Assembly: GCF_040537815.1 (NCBI RefSeq) | Contig: NZ_JBEWSZ010000002.1 | Span: forward strand, 124,001-188,000 | Origin: Mesorhizobium shangrilense | GTDB taxonomy: Bacteria > Pseudomonadota > Alphaproteobacteria > Rhizobiales > Rhizobiaceae | Length of the DNA: 64,000 bases | Reading direction: 5' to 3' | In this document: piece after piece, positions 36,135-44,425 of the stretch | Layout: each line of letters begins with the position of its first letter | Numbering within the stretch: the stretch's first letter is position 1 | The notes under the pieces: model-generated | Database searches by the model: none | What the model was told of the DNA's origin: nothing | Seen by the model: the letters and a program-made list of their open reading frames with translations, nothing else | Translations under genes and position numbers: made by a program

Positions 36135-36181
36135 GATTGCATTGCTATCATCGCACTCGAAAAGATGAAGCGAGTGCAATC
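36135..36181 (+). promoter_or_regulatory. Dyad-rich operator candidate before the RHH-CoaBC gene
   Basis: The 61-bp gap between ubiB and the next start holds two exact inverted pairs, GATTGCA/TGCAATC (36135-36141, 36175-36181) and GCACTCG/CGAGTGC (36153-36159, 36171-36177). It also contains TGCTATCA at 36143-36150, identical to the half-site I recall for the Neisseria FitA ribbon-helix-helix repressor. The gap is A+T-richer than its flanks. It may be an autoregulatory site for the fused RHH domain. Confidence 0.45.
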
Positions 36182-36183
36182 AC

Positions 36184-37656
36184 GTGGCGAGCATCACAAT
36201 CCGCAACCTGGACGACGACGTAAAGGATCTGCTCAGGCAACTGGCGGCCCAGAATGGCTGCTCGATGGAGGAGCAGACACGGTTGATGATCCGGGCGGCG
36301 GTCGAGGGCCGGGCTGGACATGCCGATCGCATCGATCGGATCGAGCAGACCCTAAGCGCGCTTGCGGGTTCGAAGGACCAAGCGGCAACGGTTTTCCCTG
36401 CTTCGGGTGGCAAAGTCTCGCGAGGCGCGCTCTCCGGAAAACGCATCCTGCTCATCATCGGCGGCGGCATCGCCGCCTACAAGGCGCTGGACCTGATCCG
36501 GCGGCTGCGCGAGCGGGGCGCTGCGGTGCGGGTGGTGATGACATCAGCAGCGCAGGAATTCGTCACCACGCTGTCGGTAGGCGCGCTCTCCGCCGACCAC
36601 GTCTTCACCGAACTGTTCGACCGCAATGACGAGCATGATGTCGGCCATATCCGCCTGTCGCGCGAGGCTGACCTTCTGGTGGTTGCACCGTCGACCGCCG
36701 ACCTGATGGCGAAACTCGCCAACGGCCATGCCAACGATCTTGCTTCCACCGTGCTCATCGCCACCGACAAGCCGGTTTTGATGGCGCCGGCCATGAACCC
36801 CAGGATGTGGGCGCACCCGGCGACACGGCGCAACCGGGCGACGCTGCAGAAGGACGGCATTGCCTTCGTAGGGCCAGCAAAGGGCGAGATGGCCGAAAGC
36901 AACGAGGCGGGCGAGGGGCGCATGGCTGAGCCGCTGGAGATCGTCGCTGCGGTCGAGGCGCTGCTCGACGCCGGGCCGAAGCCGTTGTCAGGCAGGAAGA
37001 TCATCGTCACGTCCGGCCCGACGCATGAGCCCATCGACCCGGTGCGCTACATCGCCAACCGCTCGTCCGGCAAACAGGGCCACGCCATCGCGGCAGCACT
37101 TGCACGTCTCGGCGCGGACGTGCGCCTCGTCTCTGGGCCTGTCAGCATTGCCGATCCGGCCGGTGTCACCACGGTGCATGTCCAGACCGCGGCCGAGATG
37201 AAGGATGCGGTCGAACGGCTTCTTCCAGCGGATGCCGGTGTATTCGTTGCCGCGGTCGCCGACTGGCGCACGGAGAATTCGGCCGGTGAGAAGATCAAGA
37301 AGGTGGCCGGCGAGGGACCACCGGCGCTGCGGATGGTCGAGAACCCCGACATTCTCGCCGGCGTTGGCCATCACAAGCAGCGGCCGACACTTGTCGTCGG
37401 TTTCGCGGCCGAGACGCAGGATCTTGTCGGCAATGCCGAGGCCAAGCTCAGGAAGAAGGGTGCCGACCTTATCGTCGCCAACGACGTGTCGCGTGACAGC
37501 GGCGTTGGGTCCTCTGGCGTGATGGGTGGCGACCGCAACAAGGTTCGGATCGTGTCAGAGGCCGGCGTCGAGGAATGGCCGGAGATGAACAAGGACGAGG
37601 TGGCGGCAAGGCTGGCCAAGCTGATCGCGGAGCGGCTGACGACGATCGTGGTTTAG
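36184..37656 (+). CDS. coaBC: FitA-like RHH domain fused to CoaBC
   Basis: The protein has 490 residues from GTG 36184. Residues 1-40 (ASITIRNLDDDVKDLLRQLA, then AQNGCSMEEQTRLMIRAAV) form a FitA-type ribbon-helix-helix DNA-binding domain. After a linker (about 41-84) comes a complete CoaBC: the decarboxylase half starts at KRILLIIGGGIAAYK, with HIRLSREADLLVVAPSTADL and PAMNPRMW; the ligase half starts near 255 with SGPTHEPIDPVRYIANRSSG, then VAAVADWR and KIKK. CoaBC makes 4'-phosphopantetheine from phosphopantothenate and cysteine in CoA synthesis. No start codon lies near the CoaBC boundary, so the fusion is genuine in this sequence. No FitB/VapC toxin follows. Confidence 0.9.
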   Translation: MASITIRNLDDDVKDLLRQLAAQNGCSMEEQTRLMIRAAVEGRAGHADRIDRIEQTLSALAGSKDQAATVFPASGGKVSRGALSGKRILLIIGGGIAAYKALDLIRRLRERGAAVRVVMTSAAQEFVTTLSVGALSADHVFTELFDRNDEHDVGHIRLSREADLLVVAPSTADLMAKLANGHANDLASTVLIATDKPVLMAPAMNPRMWAHPATRRNRATLQKDGIAFVGPAKGEMAESNEAGEGRMAEPLEIVAAVEALLDAGPKPLSGRKIIVTSGPTHEPIDPVRYIANRSSGKQGHAIAAALARLGADVRLVSGPVSIADPAGVTTVHVQTAAEMKDAVERLLPADAGVFVAAVADWRTENSAGEKIKKVAGEGPPALRMVENPDILAGVGHHKQRPTLVVGFAAETQDLVGNAEAKLRKKGADLIVANDVSRDSGVGSSGVMGGDRNKVRIVSEAGVEEWPEMNKDEVAARLAKLIAERLTTIVV

Positions 37657-37662
37657 CGGCGT

Positions 37663-39102
37663 TCAACCTGCCGCCGCCATTCGCGGCCGAAGTGCCGCCG
37701 AAGAAATCCTCAAGGCGGCGAGGCATCCGACAATGCCGAGCGGCAGGAAGGCCAGGAACAGCCAGGAGGCAACGCTGGCGGCGGCCTCGCGATTGAGGCC
37801 TTCGGAAAAACCGCTGGCGTTGGCGACGATGCCCGTCAGCGCCGCGCCCACCGCATAGCCGATGCGCTGCATGGTCGGCACGGCGGCGGAAGCGATTGTC
37901 TGTTCGCTGTCCTTCGCGGATGCGACGATGACGCGCGTGAGGAAGGGCCAGGCGATGCCGAAGCCACCACCCTGCAGCAAGGCGCAGAGCAGGATCAGGG
38001 GAATGGAGCCCGCCGGCACGGTGTAGGCGAAGCCGGCGATGCCCGCGGCGATCATGACTGCGCCACAGACGATGATCGCACGTTCGCGTTGCGGCGGCGC
38101 GTTGGCGACGAGGATCGACAGGATCGACCAGGCGATGGATTCCGCGGCGATGATGTAGCCGGTCGTCAGGATCGGAATGCCGTGCAGGCTGGTCAGCAGC
38201 AACGGGCCGTAGACGCCGAACGAGCAGGTCGCCACCGAAAAGGCCGCGACCATGGTCATGCCGGCACCGACCGGCGAGCGCCATGAGAACAGCTGCGACG
38301 GGAACAGCCGCGATAGCGGCTTCAGCGCGTCGATGCGGAAGAACAGTATAAGGCCGATGAGGCCGACGGCCATGAGCAGCGATGAGCGCAGCAGCGCGAT
38401 GTCGACGCCGGCCGAGGCGATCAGCACGACGCTGATGGCAAGACAGCCGAGTGCCGCAAAGGGGAAGGGCGGAGCCTTGCCGTCCGTGGCTTGAGGCTTC
38501 TTTGCCTCCGGCGTGTTGAGCACGACGAAGCTTGCCAGCGCCATGGCGGCGCCGCCGAAGGTGAATATGCCGAAGGCCCAGCGCCATGACAGCAACTCGG
38601 TCATGATCGCGCCGAGCATCGGCCCGCTGAAGGCGGCAACGCCCCAGATGGCCGACATGATGCCGAAGAGTTGTGGCCAGATGGTGCGCGGAAACAGCCT
38701 TTGGACAGAAACAAAGGCCAGCGACACCAGCGCCCCGCCGCCCAGACCCTCGATCAGGCGTCCGGCAAGGAACAGCTGCATCGAAGGCGCCGTGGCACAG
38801 ATCATGGCGCCGGCCGCGTAAAGCTGTGCGGCGACCACCATGTTGGTGCGCAGCGCCACATAGCTCACCAGCCGTCCGGCGGCCGCACCGGCAACGATGG
38901 CGCCAAGTTCGTAGATAGCCAGCGACCAGCCGACCAGTTGCACGCCGGCCAGTTCGCCGACCATGGCCGGCATCACGGTCGCCACCATCGTCTCGTTGGT
39001 GGCGTGCAGCAATATGCCAAGGCTGATGAAGCAGAAGCGCGCCAAGTCGCCGCTCGCCCACAGTGCGCGCCAGTCAGCCCTGTTGGTGCCGATGTCAGTC
39101 AT
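37663..39102 (-). CDS. MFS drug/proton antiporter-like transporter
   Basis: The protein has 479 residues from ATG 39102. About 14 transmembrane helices are suggested, in the style of DHA2 (EmrB-like) transporters: LHATNETMVATVMPAMVGEL in helix 1, then GWSLAIYELGAIVAGAAAGR, FLAGRLIEGLGGGAL and LSWRWAFGIFTFGG. The substrate cannot be told; exporters of this group move drugs or metabolites. The stop faces the coaBC stop 6 bp away. A palindrome lies upstream of its start. Confidence 0.85.
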   Translation of the reverse strand: MTDIGTNRADWRALWASGDLARFCFISLGILLHATNETMVATVMPAMVGELAGVQLVGWSLAIYELGAIVAGAAAGRLVSYVALRTNMVVAAQLYAAGAMICATAPSMQLFLAGRLIEGLGGGALVSLAFVSVQRLFPRTIWPQLFGIMSAIWGVAAFSGPMLGAIMTELLSWRWAFGIFTFGGAAMALASFVVLNTPEAKKPQATDGKAPPFPFAALGCLAISVVLIASAGVDIALLRSSLLMAVGLIGLILFFRIDALKPLSRLFPSQLFSWRSPVGAGMTMVAAFSVATCSFGVYGPLLLTSLHGIPILTTGYIIAAESIAWSILSILVANAPPQRERAIIVCGAVMIAAGIAGFAYTVPAGSIPLILLCALLQGGGFGIAWPFLTRVIVASAKDSEQTIASAAVPTMQRIGYAVGAALTGIVANASGFSEGLNREAAASVASWLFLAFLPLGIVGCLAALRISSAALRPRMAAAG

Positions 39103-39254
39103 CTCAAATTTCCCCCGACTTTCCATATCGCGGCGTCGGCGCCCGCCACCAGAAGCCAGCTTCGGTTTCCAGCAGGACCATGCACACCTCAAAAACGCCG
39201 GAGCTATCCGCGCGCTTCCGGCGCGGCGCTCCAGTCGGGGCAGGCTTGTAGGAC

Positions 39255-39270
39255 CTCAACCGCGGTTGAG
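39255..39270. promoter_or_regulatory. Perfect 16-bp palindrome upstream of the MFS gene
   Basis: CTCAACCGCGGTTGAG is perfectly self-complementary, 153 bp before the MFS start and 46 bp after the DUF992 stop. Position and symmetry suit an operator for a regulator of the transporter. No regulator gene is adjacent. Confidence 0.45.
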
Positions 39271-39275
39271 CTCAA

Positions 39276-39304
39276 GCACTATTTTTAGGGCACTATTTTC
39301 AGGG
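39276..39304 (+). repeat. Two imperfect 15-bp direct repeats
   Basis: GCACTATTTTTAGGG (39276-39290) and GCACTATTTTCAGGG (39290-39304) differ at one base and share one base. They sit between the MFS promoter and the DUF992 stop. They may be paired binding sites or a slippage product. Confidence 0.6.
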
Positions 39305-39315
39305 GGAATGCGTGA

Positions 39316-39798
39316 TCAGTTCTCGGTGCTGCGCAACTGGAACTGGCTGACGCCGATGGCGAGGTTGATGCCGGTCTGCGTCTGCAGGCTGAGCGGCTGC
39401 AGCGTGAAGGATTGCGATGAGCCGCCGACCAGGAGATTGGCGCCGGCGCCGACCGCCGCCGTCACTTCGGCACTGGCCCCGACATAGTCGCCAGCCAGCG
39501 CGCCCGGCGCGTAGATGTTTTTCATCGGCGTCAGCACCAGCCACTGCATCACCGTCTGGTTGGTGGTGCCGATGTCCAGCCCGTATTTGTTGACGACGCC
39601 GAAATAGGCTTCCGGTGCGAAGCTCTTGTCCGTGGGGTTGAAGGTGCAGCTCAAATCCTTGGTCGAGCCGAAGATGAAGCCGGTGCCGCCACCGATGGCG
39701 CAATCGAGCACACCGAGTTCAACGCCCTGATCCTTGGCATTTGCATGCACAGAAAGCGCCGTCGCGATGATGACGGCGGCTATGCTCGTCTTTTTCAT
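39316..39798 (-). CDS. DUF992 exported protein, copy 1
   Basis: The 160-residue protein from ATG 39798 has a signal peptide (SIAAVIIATALSVHANA). The mature part has the DUF992 pattern: LGVLDCAIGGGTGFI, LSCTFNP (two Cys), AYFGVVNKYGLDIG, LAGDYVGASAEVTAAVGAGANLLVGG and LQTQTGINLAIGV. It is a periplasmic or surface protein of unknown function, found mainly in Rhizobiales. It is paralogous to the gene directly upstream. Confidence 0.88.
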   Translation of the reverse strand: MKKTSIAAVIIATALSVHANAKDQGVELGVLDCAIGGGTGFIFGSTKDLSCTFNPTDKSFAPEAYFGVVNKYGLDIGTTNQTVMQWLVLTPMKNIYAPGALAGDYVGASAEVTAAVGAGANLLVGGSSQSFTLQPLSLQTQTGINLAIGVSQFQLRSTEN

Positions 39799-39883
39799 GT
39801 CGGTACCCCAAATCGTTCGGCGCGGAACAGGATGGGTTATCCTATCCGGTTCCGCGCCCAACGACAGAGGTTGATTTAGAAGC

Positions 39884-40360
39884 TTACTTGAACGAGTGGA
39901 TCAGCTCGAGCGAGGTGACGGCGACAGCAAGATTGACGCCGGTCTGGGCCTGGACGCTGAGCGGCTCCAGCATGAAGGCGCTGTTGAAGCCACCAACCAG
40001 CAGATTGGCTCCACCACCGGTGATGACGGCGGCTTCGGCGTTCACGCCGTAGTAGTTGCCGGCGAGATCACCGCCGTTGCGGTCCCTGGTTGCCGCCAGC
40101 ACGGCCCAAACCAACTGGCCCTGATGCGTCTGGCCGACGTCGACGCCGAGCTTCGAAATAACGCCGGTGTAGACTTCCGAGGGGCCGCCGTGATGCGGAC
40201 GGAAGACGCAGGACACGCCCTTGTTGGAGGTGATGACATAGCCGGTGCCGCCGTCGATCGTGCAGTCGAGCGTGCCGAGTTGCAGCTTACCGGCGCTAGC
40301 CGGGGCAGCGGCGAACACTGCCGTGGCGAGAGCCGCGGCACAGGCGAGTTTCTTGATCAT
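39884..40360 (-). CDS. DUF992 exported protein, copy 2
   Basis: The protein has 158 residues from ATG 40360, with signal peptide LACAAALATAVFAAAPASA. It has the same layout as copy 1: LGTLDCTIDGGTGYVI, VSCVFRP, VYTGVISKLGVDVG, LAGNYYGVNAEAAVITGGGANLLVGG and VQAQTGVNLAVAV. The two copies lie in tandem with 85 bp between and clearly arose by duplication; they differ by roughly half of their residues by eye. Confidence 0.9.
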   Translation of the reverse strand: MIKKLACAAALATAVFAAAPASAGKLQLGTLDCTIDGGTGYVITSNKGVSCVFRPHHGGPSEVYTGVISKLGVDVGQTHQGQLVWAVLAATRDRNGGDLAGNYYGVNAEAAVITGGGANLLVGGFNSAFMLEPLSVQAQTGVNLAVAVTSLELIHSFK

Positions 40361-40522
40361 GGGAGGGTCCTTTCGCAAATTGCTTCGAATAACGGTCGAG
40401 AGCCCCCGAGCGTTCCGTCGAAAACTTGGCGCGATCAAGGCAACAGTTAATGCACCGTTAGCGGAGGGGCCAAAGCTGCATTGGACCAGCGGTGGAAACC
40501 GCCATCTGGCAACAGTTTTTGA

Positions 40523-41365
40523 TCAGCTGACGCGAGCCAGGCCGTCCTTGGCCGGCTGGTAGGTGGGATCGAGGCGGATGGATTCGCGATAGGATTTCGC
40601 TGCCTTGGCCTTGTCGCCGCGCTTCTCGTAGACGAGGGCCTGGTTGGCCCATGCCTCGGCGTTGCTGCCATCGAGCTTGATCGCCATGTTGAAGTCGGCG
40701 AAAGCGTTGTCCACGTCGTTCGTGGCCAGGTAGGACAGGCCGCGGCCGTTGTACGGCTCGGCCGCGTCCGGCGCCAGCGAGATGGCGGTCGAGAAATCCT
40801 CGATGGCGAAGGCATGCTGGCCCTGGCTCTGATAGATCAGGCCGCGATTGTGGTAGGCGCGCGCGTCGGTCGTATCGAGCTGGATCGCCTTCTGGAAATC
40901 GTTGAAGGCGTCCTGGGTGCGGCCGGCCTTGCGATAGAGATTGCCGCGGCCGATATAGGCGGCGTCATAGTTGCCGTTGATCTGGATCGACTTGTTGTAG
41001 TCATCGAGCGCGGCGGCCTGATTGCCGAGGAAGCGCTGGATGAGGGCGCGGTTCGAATAGGCCTGGTAGAAATTCGGGTTGAGCTGGATAGCGGTGTTGA
41101 AGTCCTTCAGCGCCGCCTGGTACTGGCCGCCACGGCCATAGGCGGAGCCGCGCACATTGTAGCCTTCCGGATCCTGGGGACTACGCTGGATCACCGCCGA
41201 CAGCGACGAGATGTTCCCGCTCGAGCCTTGCGCCTTGTCGATGTTGTTGAACTCGCCGTTCGGGTTGTTCGTCTGGCAGCCGGCAAGGGCCAGCCCTGAG
41301 AGCAGGACTGCCGTCAGGGCGAAGCCGCGAAATGCGGCCCTGCGCTCTACGGGGATTGCGTTCAT
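40523..41365 (-). CDS. TPR-repeat lipoprotein (NlpI-like)
   Basis: The protein has 280 residues. The lipoprotein signal peptide ends in LSGLALAGC, so the mature chain is anchored by Cys30. About six or seven tetratricopeptide repeats follow, such as EGYNVRGSAYGRGGQYQAAL, AYSNRALIQRFLGNQAAALD and AYHNRGLIYQSQGQHAFAIE. It resembles NlpI-type scaffolds that organise peptidoglycan hydrolases, but partners are not shown here. Next on the same strand is the DUF992 pair, 162 bp away. Confidence 0.88.
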   Translation of the reverse strand: MNAIPVERRAAFRGFALTAVLLSGLALAGCQTNNPNGEFNNIDKAQGSSGNISSLSAVIQRSPQDPEGYNVRGSAYGRGGQYQAALKDFNTAIQLNPNFYQAYSNRALIQRFLGNQAAALDDYNKSIQINGNYDAAYIGRGNLYRKAGRTQDAFNDFQKAIQLDTTDARAYHNRGLIYQSQGQHAFAIEDFSTAISLAPDAAEPYNGRGLSYLATNDVDNAFADFNMAIKLDGSNAEAWANQALVYEKRGDKAKAAKSYRESIRLDPTYQPAKDGLARVS

Positions 41366-41490
41366 GTCTGCCCTGTCCTCGCTTACGCCGTCTCGCTCAG
41401 CTCCGGTTCCCCCCTCCGGGCCGGTTCGATGTCATCGCAAAATGTCAGAGCGTATGCTGTGCGTCCAAATGGAGCCACTTCGCTCTAAAC

Positions 41491-41524
41491 AAAAAGGTGG
41501 CGGCGATTCCGCATCGCGCCACCC
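41491..41524 (-). terminator. Terminator of rpsU
   Basis: On the minus strand, GGTGGCG-CGAT...ATCG-CGCCACC (one bulged base) forms a hairpin followed by TTTTT (41491-41495 as A on the plus strand). It lies 33 bp after the rpsU stop. Confidence 0.75.
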
Positions 41525-41557
41525 TTGGTATCCTTCGAAAAGGACGAAAAATTGGCG

Positions 41558-41836
41558 TTAGAACCGCGGCGGACGCGGTGCACCCGCACCGGCAGCACCT
41601 GCGGCGACCGGACGCGGCGTCATCGGCAGCAGGCCTTCGCGCTGTGCGCGCTTGCGGGCCAGCTTGCGGGCGCGGCGAACGGCTTCCGCCTTTTCACGGG
41701 CACGCTTCTCGGAAGGCTTCTCGTAGTGACCACGCATCTTCATTTCGCGGAAAATGCCTTCGCGCTGCATCTTCTTCTTGAGAGCGCGAAGCGCCTGGTC
41801 AACATTGTTATCGCGGACGAGTACCTGCACGGGCAA
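41558..41836 (-). CDS. rpsU: 30S ribosomal protein bS21
   Basis: The 92-residue protein has the bS21 core: [20 protein letters not shown] and [20 protein letters not shown], then a very basic helix ([12 protein letters not shown]). The C-terminal tail of about 20 Pro/Ala-rich residues exceeds the E. coli length and is usual in rhizobia. bS21 contacts the anti-Shine-Dalgarno region of 16S rRNA during initiation. The gene stands alone with its own terminator. Confidence 0.95.
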   Translation of the reverse strand: MPVQVLVRDNNVDQALRALKKKMQREGIFREMKMRGHYEKPSEKRAREKAEAVRRARKLARKRAQREGLLPMTPRPVAAGAAGAGAPRPPRF

Positions 41837-42009
41837 TCCTGTCTTTCGGGTTTGATATCATCAGGCAGGCGACCATAGCCACCTAGCCTCCGCAGCGGTT
41901 TACACCACGAATTGTGGCGGCTGATAGCAGAATCGGGACGCGCTGTCCACAGTGGAATCGAATGCAAAGGCCAATCAGGAGTCGTTCGCCGCCAAGTCCC
42001 TCGCCGCGG

Positions 42010-42405
42010 CTAGGCCGTTGCCAGGTGAAGCCGCTCGAAATCCTCGAAGAACTCGCCGTAGTCGCAGGTGATTTCCTCGCCGGCGGCGATGTCGCGCGTC
42101 GCGGTCGCCCCGCCATATTGCGAAAAGTCCGTATTCGGATTTCCGGCGTGGTTCATGAAACGCCCATTGTCGACTTCATAGACCATGAAGCCCGGACGAT
42201 CAGGGCTTGGATAGGCATATCTGTCGAGCAATTCGCGAAGATGCGGCGGCGCGGCCTCATATTTGTCCATCGGGATCAGCCGGTCGAAGTCAGGATCGAG
42301 CCGCCAGATCGACGCGCCTTTGCGGATCGGCTCGGCGGCGAACACGCCGACACCCTCGATTGCGCTCTGTGCGACATAGGTTCTGATCAGCAGCATGGTT
42401 CCCAT
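42010..42405 (-). CDS. SET-domain protein
   Basis: The protein has 131 residues from ATG 42405 (ATG 42396 is also possible). It has a compact SET fold: VAQSAIEGVGVFAAEPIRKG, the pseudoknot pieces NGRFMNHAGNPNT and ATRDIAAGEEITCDYGEFF. NHxGNPN and GEEITxDY are the SAM- and lysine-binding hallmarks of SET methyltransferases. The target in bacteria is unknown. It has no operon partner; the SDR gene upstream ends 112 bp earlier. Confidence 0.88.
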   Translation of the reverse strand: MGTMLLIRTYVAQSAIEGVGVFAAEPIRKGASIWRLDPDFDRLIPMDKYEAAPPHLRELLDRYAYPSPDRPGFMVYEVDNGRFMNHAGNPNTDFSQYGGATATRDIAAGEEITCDYGEFFEDFERLHLATA

Positions 42406-42516
42406 CTTCAAACAGAGGCCTTCGCCAGGAAGACGCAATCGCCAAATCGCGCCGAAAAAGCAAGGCCGGTTTTGCGACATTGTCGATTGCCGGCGCTGCC
42501 TCGACCGTAAAACGCT

Positions 42517-43275
42517 TCACGTCCGGTTGATCGAGACGCCGCCATCGGCGAACAGCGCCGTTCCGGTGGTGAAGCTCGACGCGTCGGAAGCGAGATAAAG
42601 CGCCGAGCGGGCAATCTCTTCCGGCTGCGCCATGCGCTTCAGGGCATGGATGCCTTCGACGAACGCCCGCGCCTCCGGCGTGGTCGTTGTGGCGCCGGGC
42701 GTGTCGGTGCCGCCGGGCAGCAGCGCGTTGACGCGCAAGCCCTGCGGGCCGTATTCGGCGGCCAGAACCTGCGTCAAACCGATCAGCCCGGCCTTGGCGG
42801 CCGCGTAGGCGGCCATGCCGGGTATGCCTGCGGTCCGGCCGACAAAGCTTGAAGTGAAAATCAGTGAGCCGCCGCTACGGTCCAGCATGGCCGGTATCTG
42901 ATGCTTGGCGCAGAGAAAGGCACTGGTCAGGTTGGTGTCCATCGTTTCGTGCCATGTCGTAGGCGCCATCTCCGGGACCGAACCCATCAGGCCGACGGAA
43001 CCGGCATTGTTGAAGGCGATGTCGAGTCCGCCGAAACTGTCGAGCGCAAGCTCGACGAGCGCTTTCGCATAGGCTTCCTCCGTGACATTGCCAGCGAGCG
43101 CGACCGCCGAGCCGCCGGCCTCCCGGATTTCCTCGACGAGCGTGTCGAGTTCTGCCTGACGCCGCGCGGCGACAACAAGTCTGGCGCCTTCCTCCGCAAA
43201 GAGTTTTGCGGTGGCGCGGCCGATGCCGGAGCTGGCGCCGGTGACGATGGCGATCTTGTTGGCGAGTGCGAGCAT
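42517..43275 (-). CDS. Short-chain dehydrogenase/reductase
   Basis: The classical SDR has 252 residues from ATG 43275, with GGAAGGAT 7 bp upstream. The coenzyme loop is TGASSGIGRA, NNAGSVG follows, the catalytic Ser is in FTSSFVGRT, and YxxxK is YAAAKAG. Arg/Arg-type residues after beta-2 (VVAARRQAEL) suggest NADP(H). The substrate is unknown. It is divergent from the Imm27-type gene. Confidence 0.88.
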   Translation of the reverse strand: MLALANKIAIVTGASSGIGRATAKLFAEEGARLVVAARRQAELDTLVEEIREAGGSAVALAGNVTEEAYAKALVELALDSFGGLDIAFNNAGSVGLMGSVPEMAPTTWHETMDTNLTSAFLCAKHQIPAMLDRSGGSLIFTSSFVGRTAGIPGMAAYAAAKAGLIGLTQVLAAEYGPQGLRVNALLPGGTDTPGATTTTPEARAFVEGIHALKRMAQPEEIARSALYLASDASSFTTGTALFADGGVSINRT

Positions 43276-43472
43276 TGCTGTGATCCTTCCGTCTGTCTGG
43301 CCGACTGGTGCCGGCAACAAGATGGGCTGATCTCAGGCCACGCCTTCTGACGACACCCGATACCCGCGCAGTTGGATCTTGGTGGCTATACGGCTGGAGG
43401 CGCGCCAGAGTATGTTATTGCGAACGGACCTGTCCCATCTGGCGCAACCACCAGCACCGTGGCTCCAAAACA

Positions 43473-43745
43473 ATGACGAAACTCGAACCCAATGAGCAGC
43501 TGCTAACAGGTAGTTGGATTGTTCAAGATGGCAAAGTTCGTGGTGACCCAATTTGCGTGCGGATTGAATGGCTGTTGGCTCATCATTTGCAGAAAGTCAC
43601 CGATAGCCCGCAGTCGGGTGCTTGGGAAACGCTCTATCTAGACCCGCACGACGGCCGGTACTGGGAACGGACCTACCCGCACGGTGAACTTCACGGCGGT
43701 GGCCCTCCTCAATTGAAAAGGCTGACGCCCGACGAGGCAAAATAA
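43473..43745 (+). CDS. Orphan immunity protein, Imm27 type
   Basis: The ORF encodes 90 residues from ATG 43473. The sequence LEPNEQLLTGSWIVQDGKVR, then RIEWLLAHHLQKV, WETLYLDPHDGRYWERTYP and HGGGPPQLKRLTP follows the pattern I know for the Imm27 family (LxxnExLtGxW, GWxxLYxDPxDGRyWExTYP, GGGPPxL). Imm27 proteins neutralise polymorphic toxins delivered by contact-dependent or type VI systems. No toxin gene is next to it, so it would protect against foreign toxins or is a leftover. Codon usage is less GC-rich than its neighbours, which suggests acquisition. Confidence 0.75.
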   Translation: MTKLEPNEQLLTGSWIVQDGKVRGDPICVRIEWLLAHHLQKVTDSPQSGAWETLYLDPHDGRYWERTYPHGELHGGGPPQLKRLTPDEAK

Positions 43746-43855
43746 ATACGGCTCTGCCGTACTCGAAAAATGAGGTGGATTGAATTGCGGGGGGTGCACT
43801 GGCGGTCGTCGCAGCGGAGCCCGTTCGCTGCAGGCGAAAAGGCGATATTGGGCGA

Positions 43856-44224
43856 CTACTGCCGCAACAGCCATCCCAGGCGATCGATCGAGAATACGTA
43901 GCTGACGAGGATGAGCAGAGCCATGATGATGCCCGTGGTGGTGTGACCGGCCAGATAGAATCCGGCCGCGCCACCGAACAGGATCACGAGTTCAAGCACC
44001 AGCCGCACCGCACCCGGTACTGGCACCGGCGCCCGACCTGACCGGCTCGGATCGTCCAATACCGCGAAGGTTCCCCAAGCCGCCGCTGCGACAAGCGGCA
44101 ACACCAGAGCAGCGATCCAGCGCCATGTTTCGCCGGAGATGCTCCAGCTCGCCATGCCGAGGCCGAGCAAGGCGGCAAGCTCCAGCAGGAAGCGCAATGT
44201 CAGATTCCACCAGGCGTTGCCCAT
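43856..44224 (-). CDS. YrdB-like (DUF2568) membrane protein
   Basis: The protein has 122 residues with four transmembrane helices (LTLRFLLELAALLGLGMASW, WIAALVLPLVAAAAWGTFAV, VRLVLELVILFGGAAGFYLA and IIMALLILVSYVFSI). The repeated RFLLELA/RLVLELV pattern and the WGTFAVLDDP loop match DUF2568 (YrdB). Function is unknown. The gene stands alone. Confidence 0.8.
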   Translation of the reverse strand: MGNAWWNLTLRFLLELAALLGLGMASWSISGETWRWIAALVLPLVAAAAWGTFAVLDDPSRSGRAPVPVPGAVRLVLELVILFGGAAGFYLAGHTTTGIIMALLILVSYVFSIDRLGWLLRQ

Positions 44225-44425
44225 TCGTCACCTCCGTCCTCAAGTGCTGAGGATACTGGCCCACGGCAGCCGGATGAGCCAGATCGCATGCGTCTTTTTC
44301 GCCACGGCGCAAAACGGCAAGCGCCGTCGCAAACAGCGCAAGGATGACAGCGCGGTTTCGCTAGTGATACACCTCGCGCGCCGGGGCTGAGTGAACGCCC
44401 TGCCGCCATTTGCGAGGCCAGGACG

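Noticed and set aside
36184..37656. Idea that an active FitAB toxin-antitoxin pair lies here
   Set aside because: No PIN-domain toxin follows or precedes; the antitoxin-like part continues directly into CoaBC.
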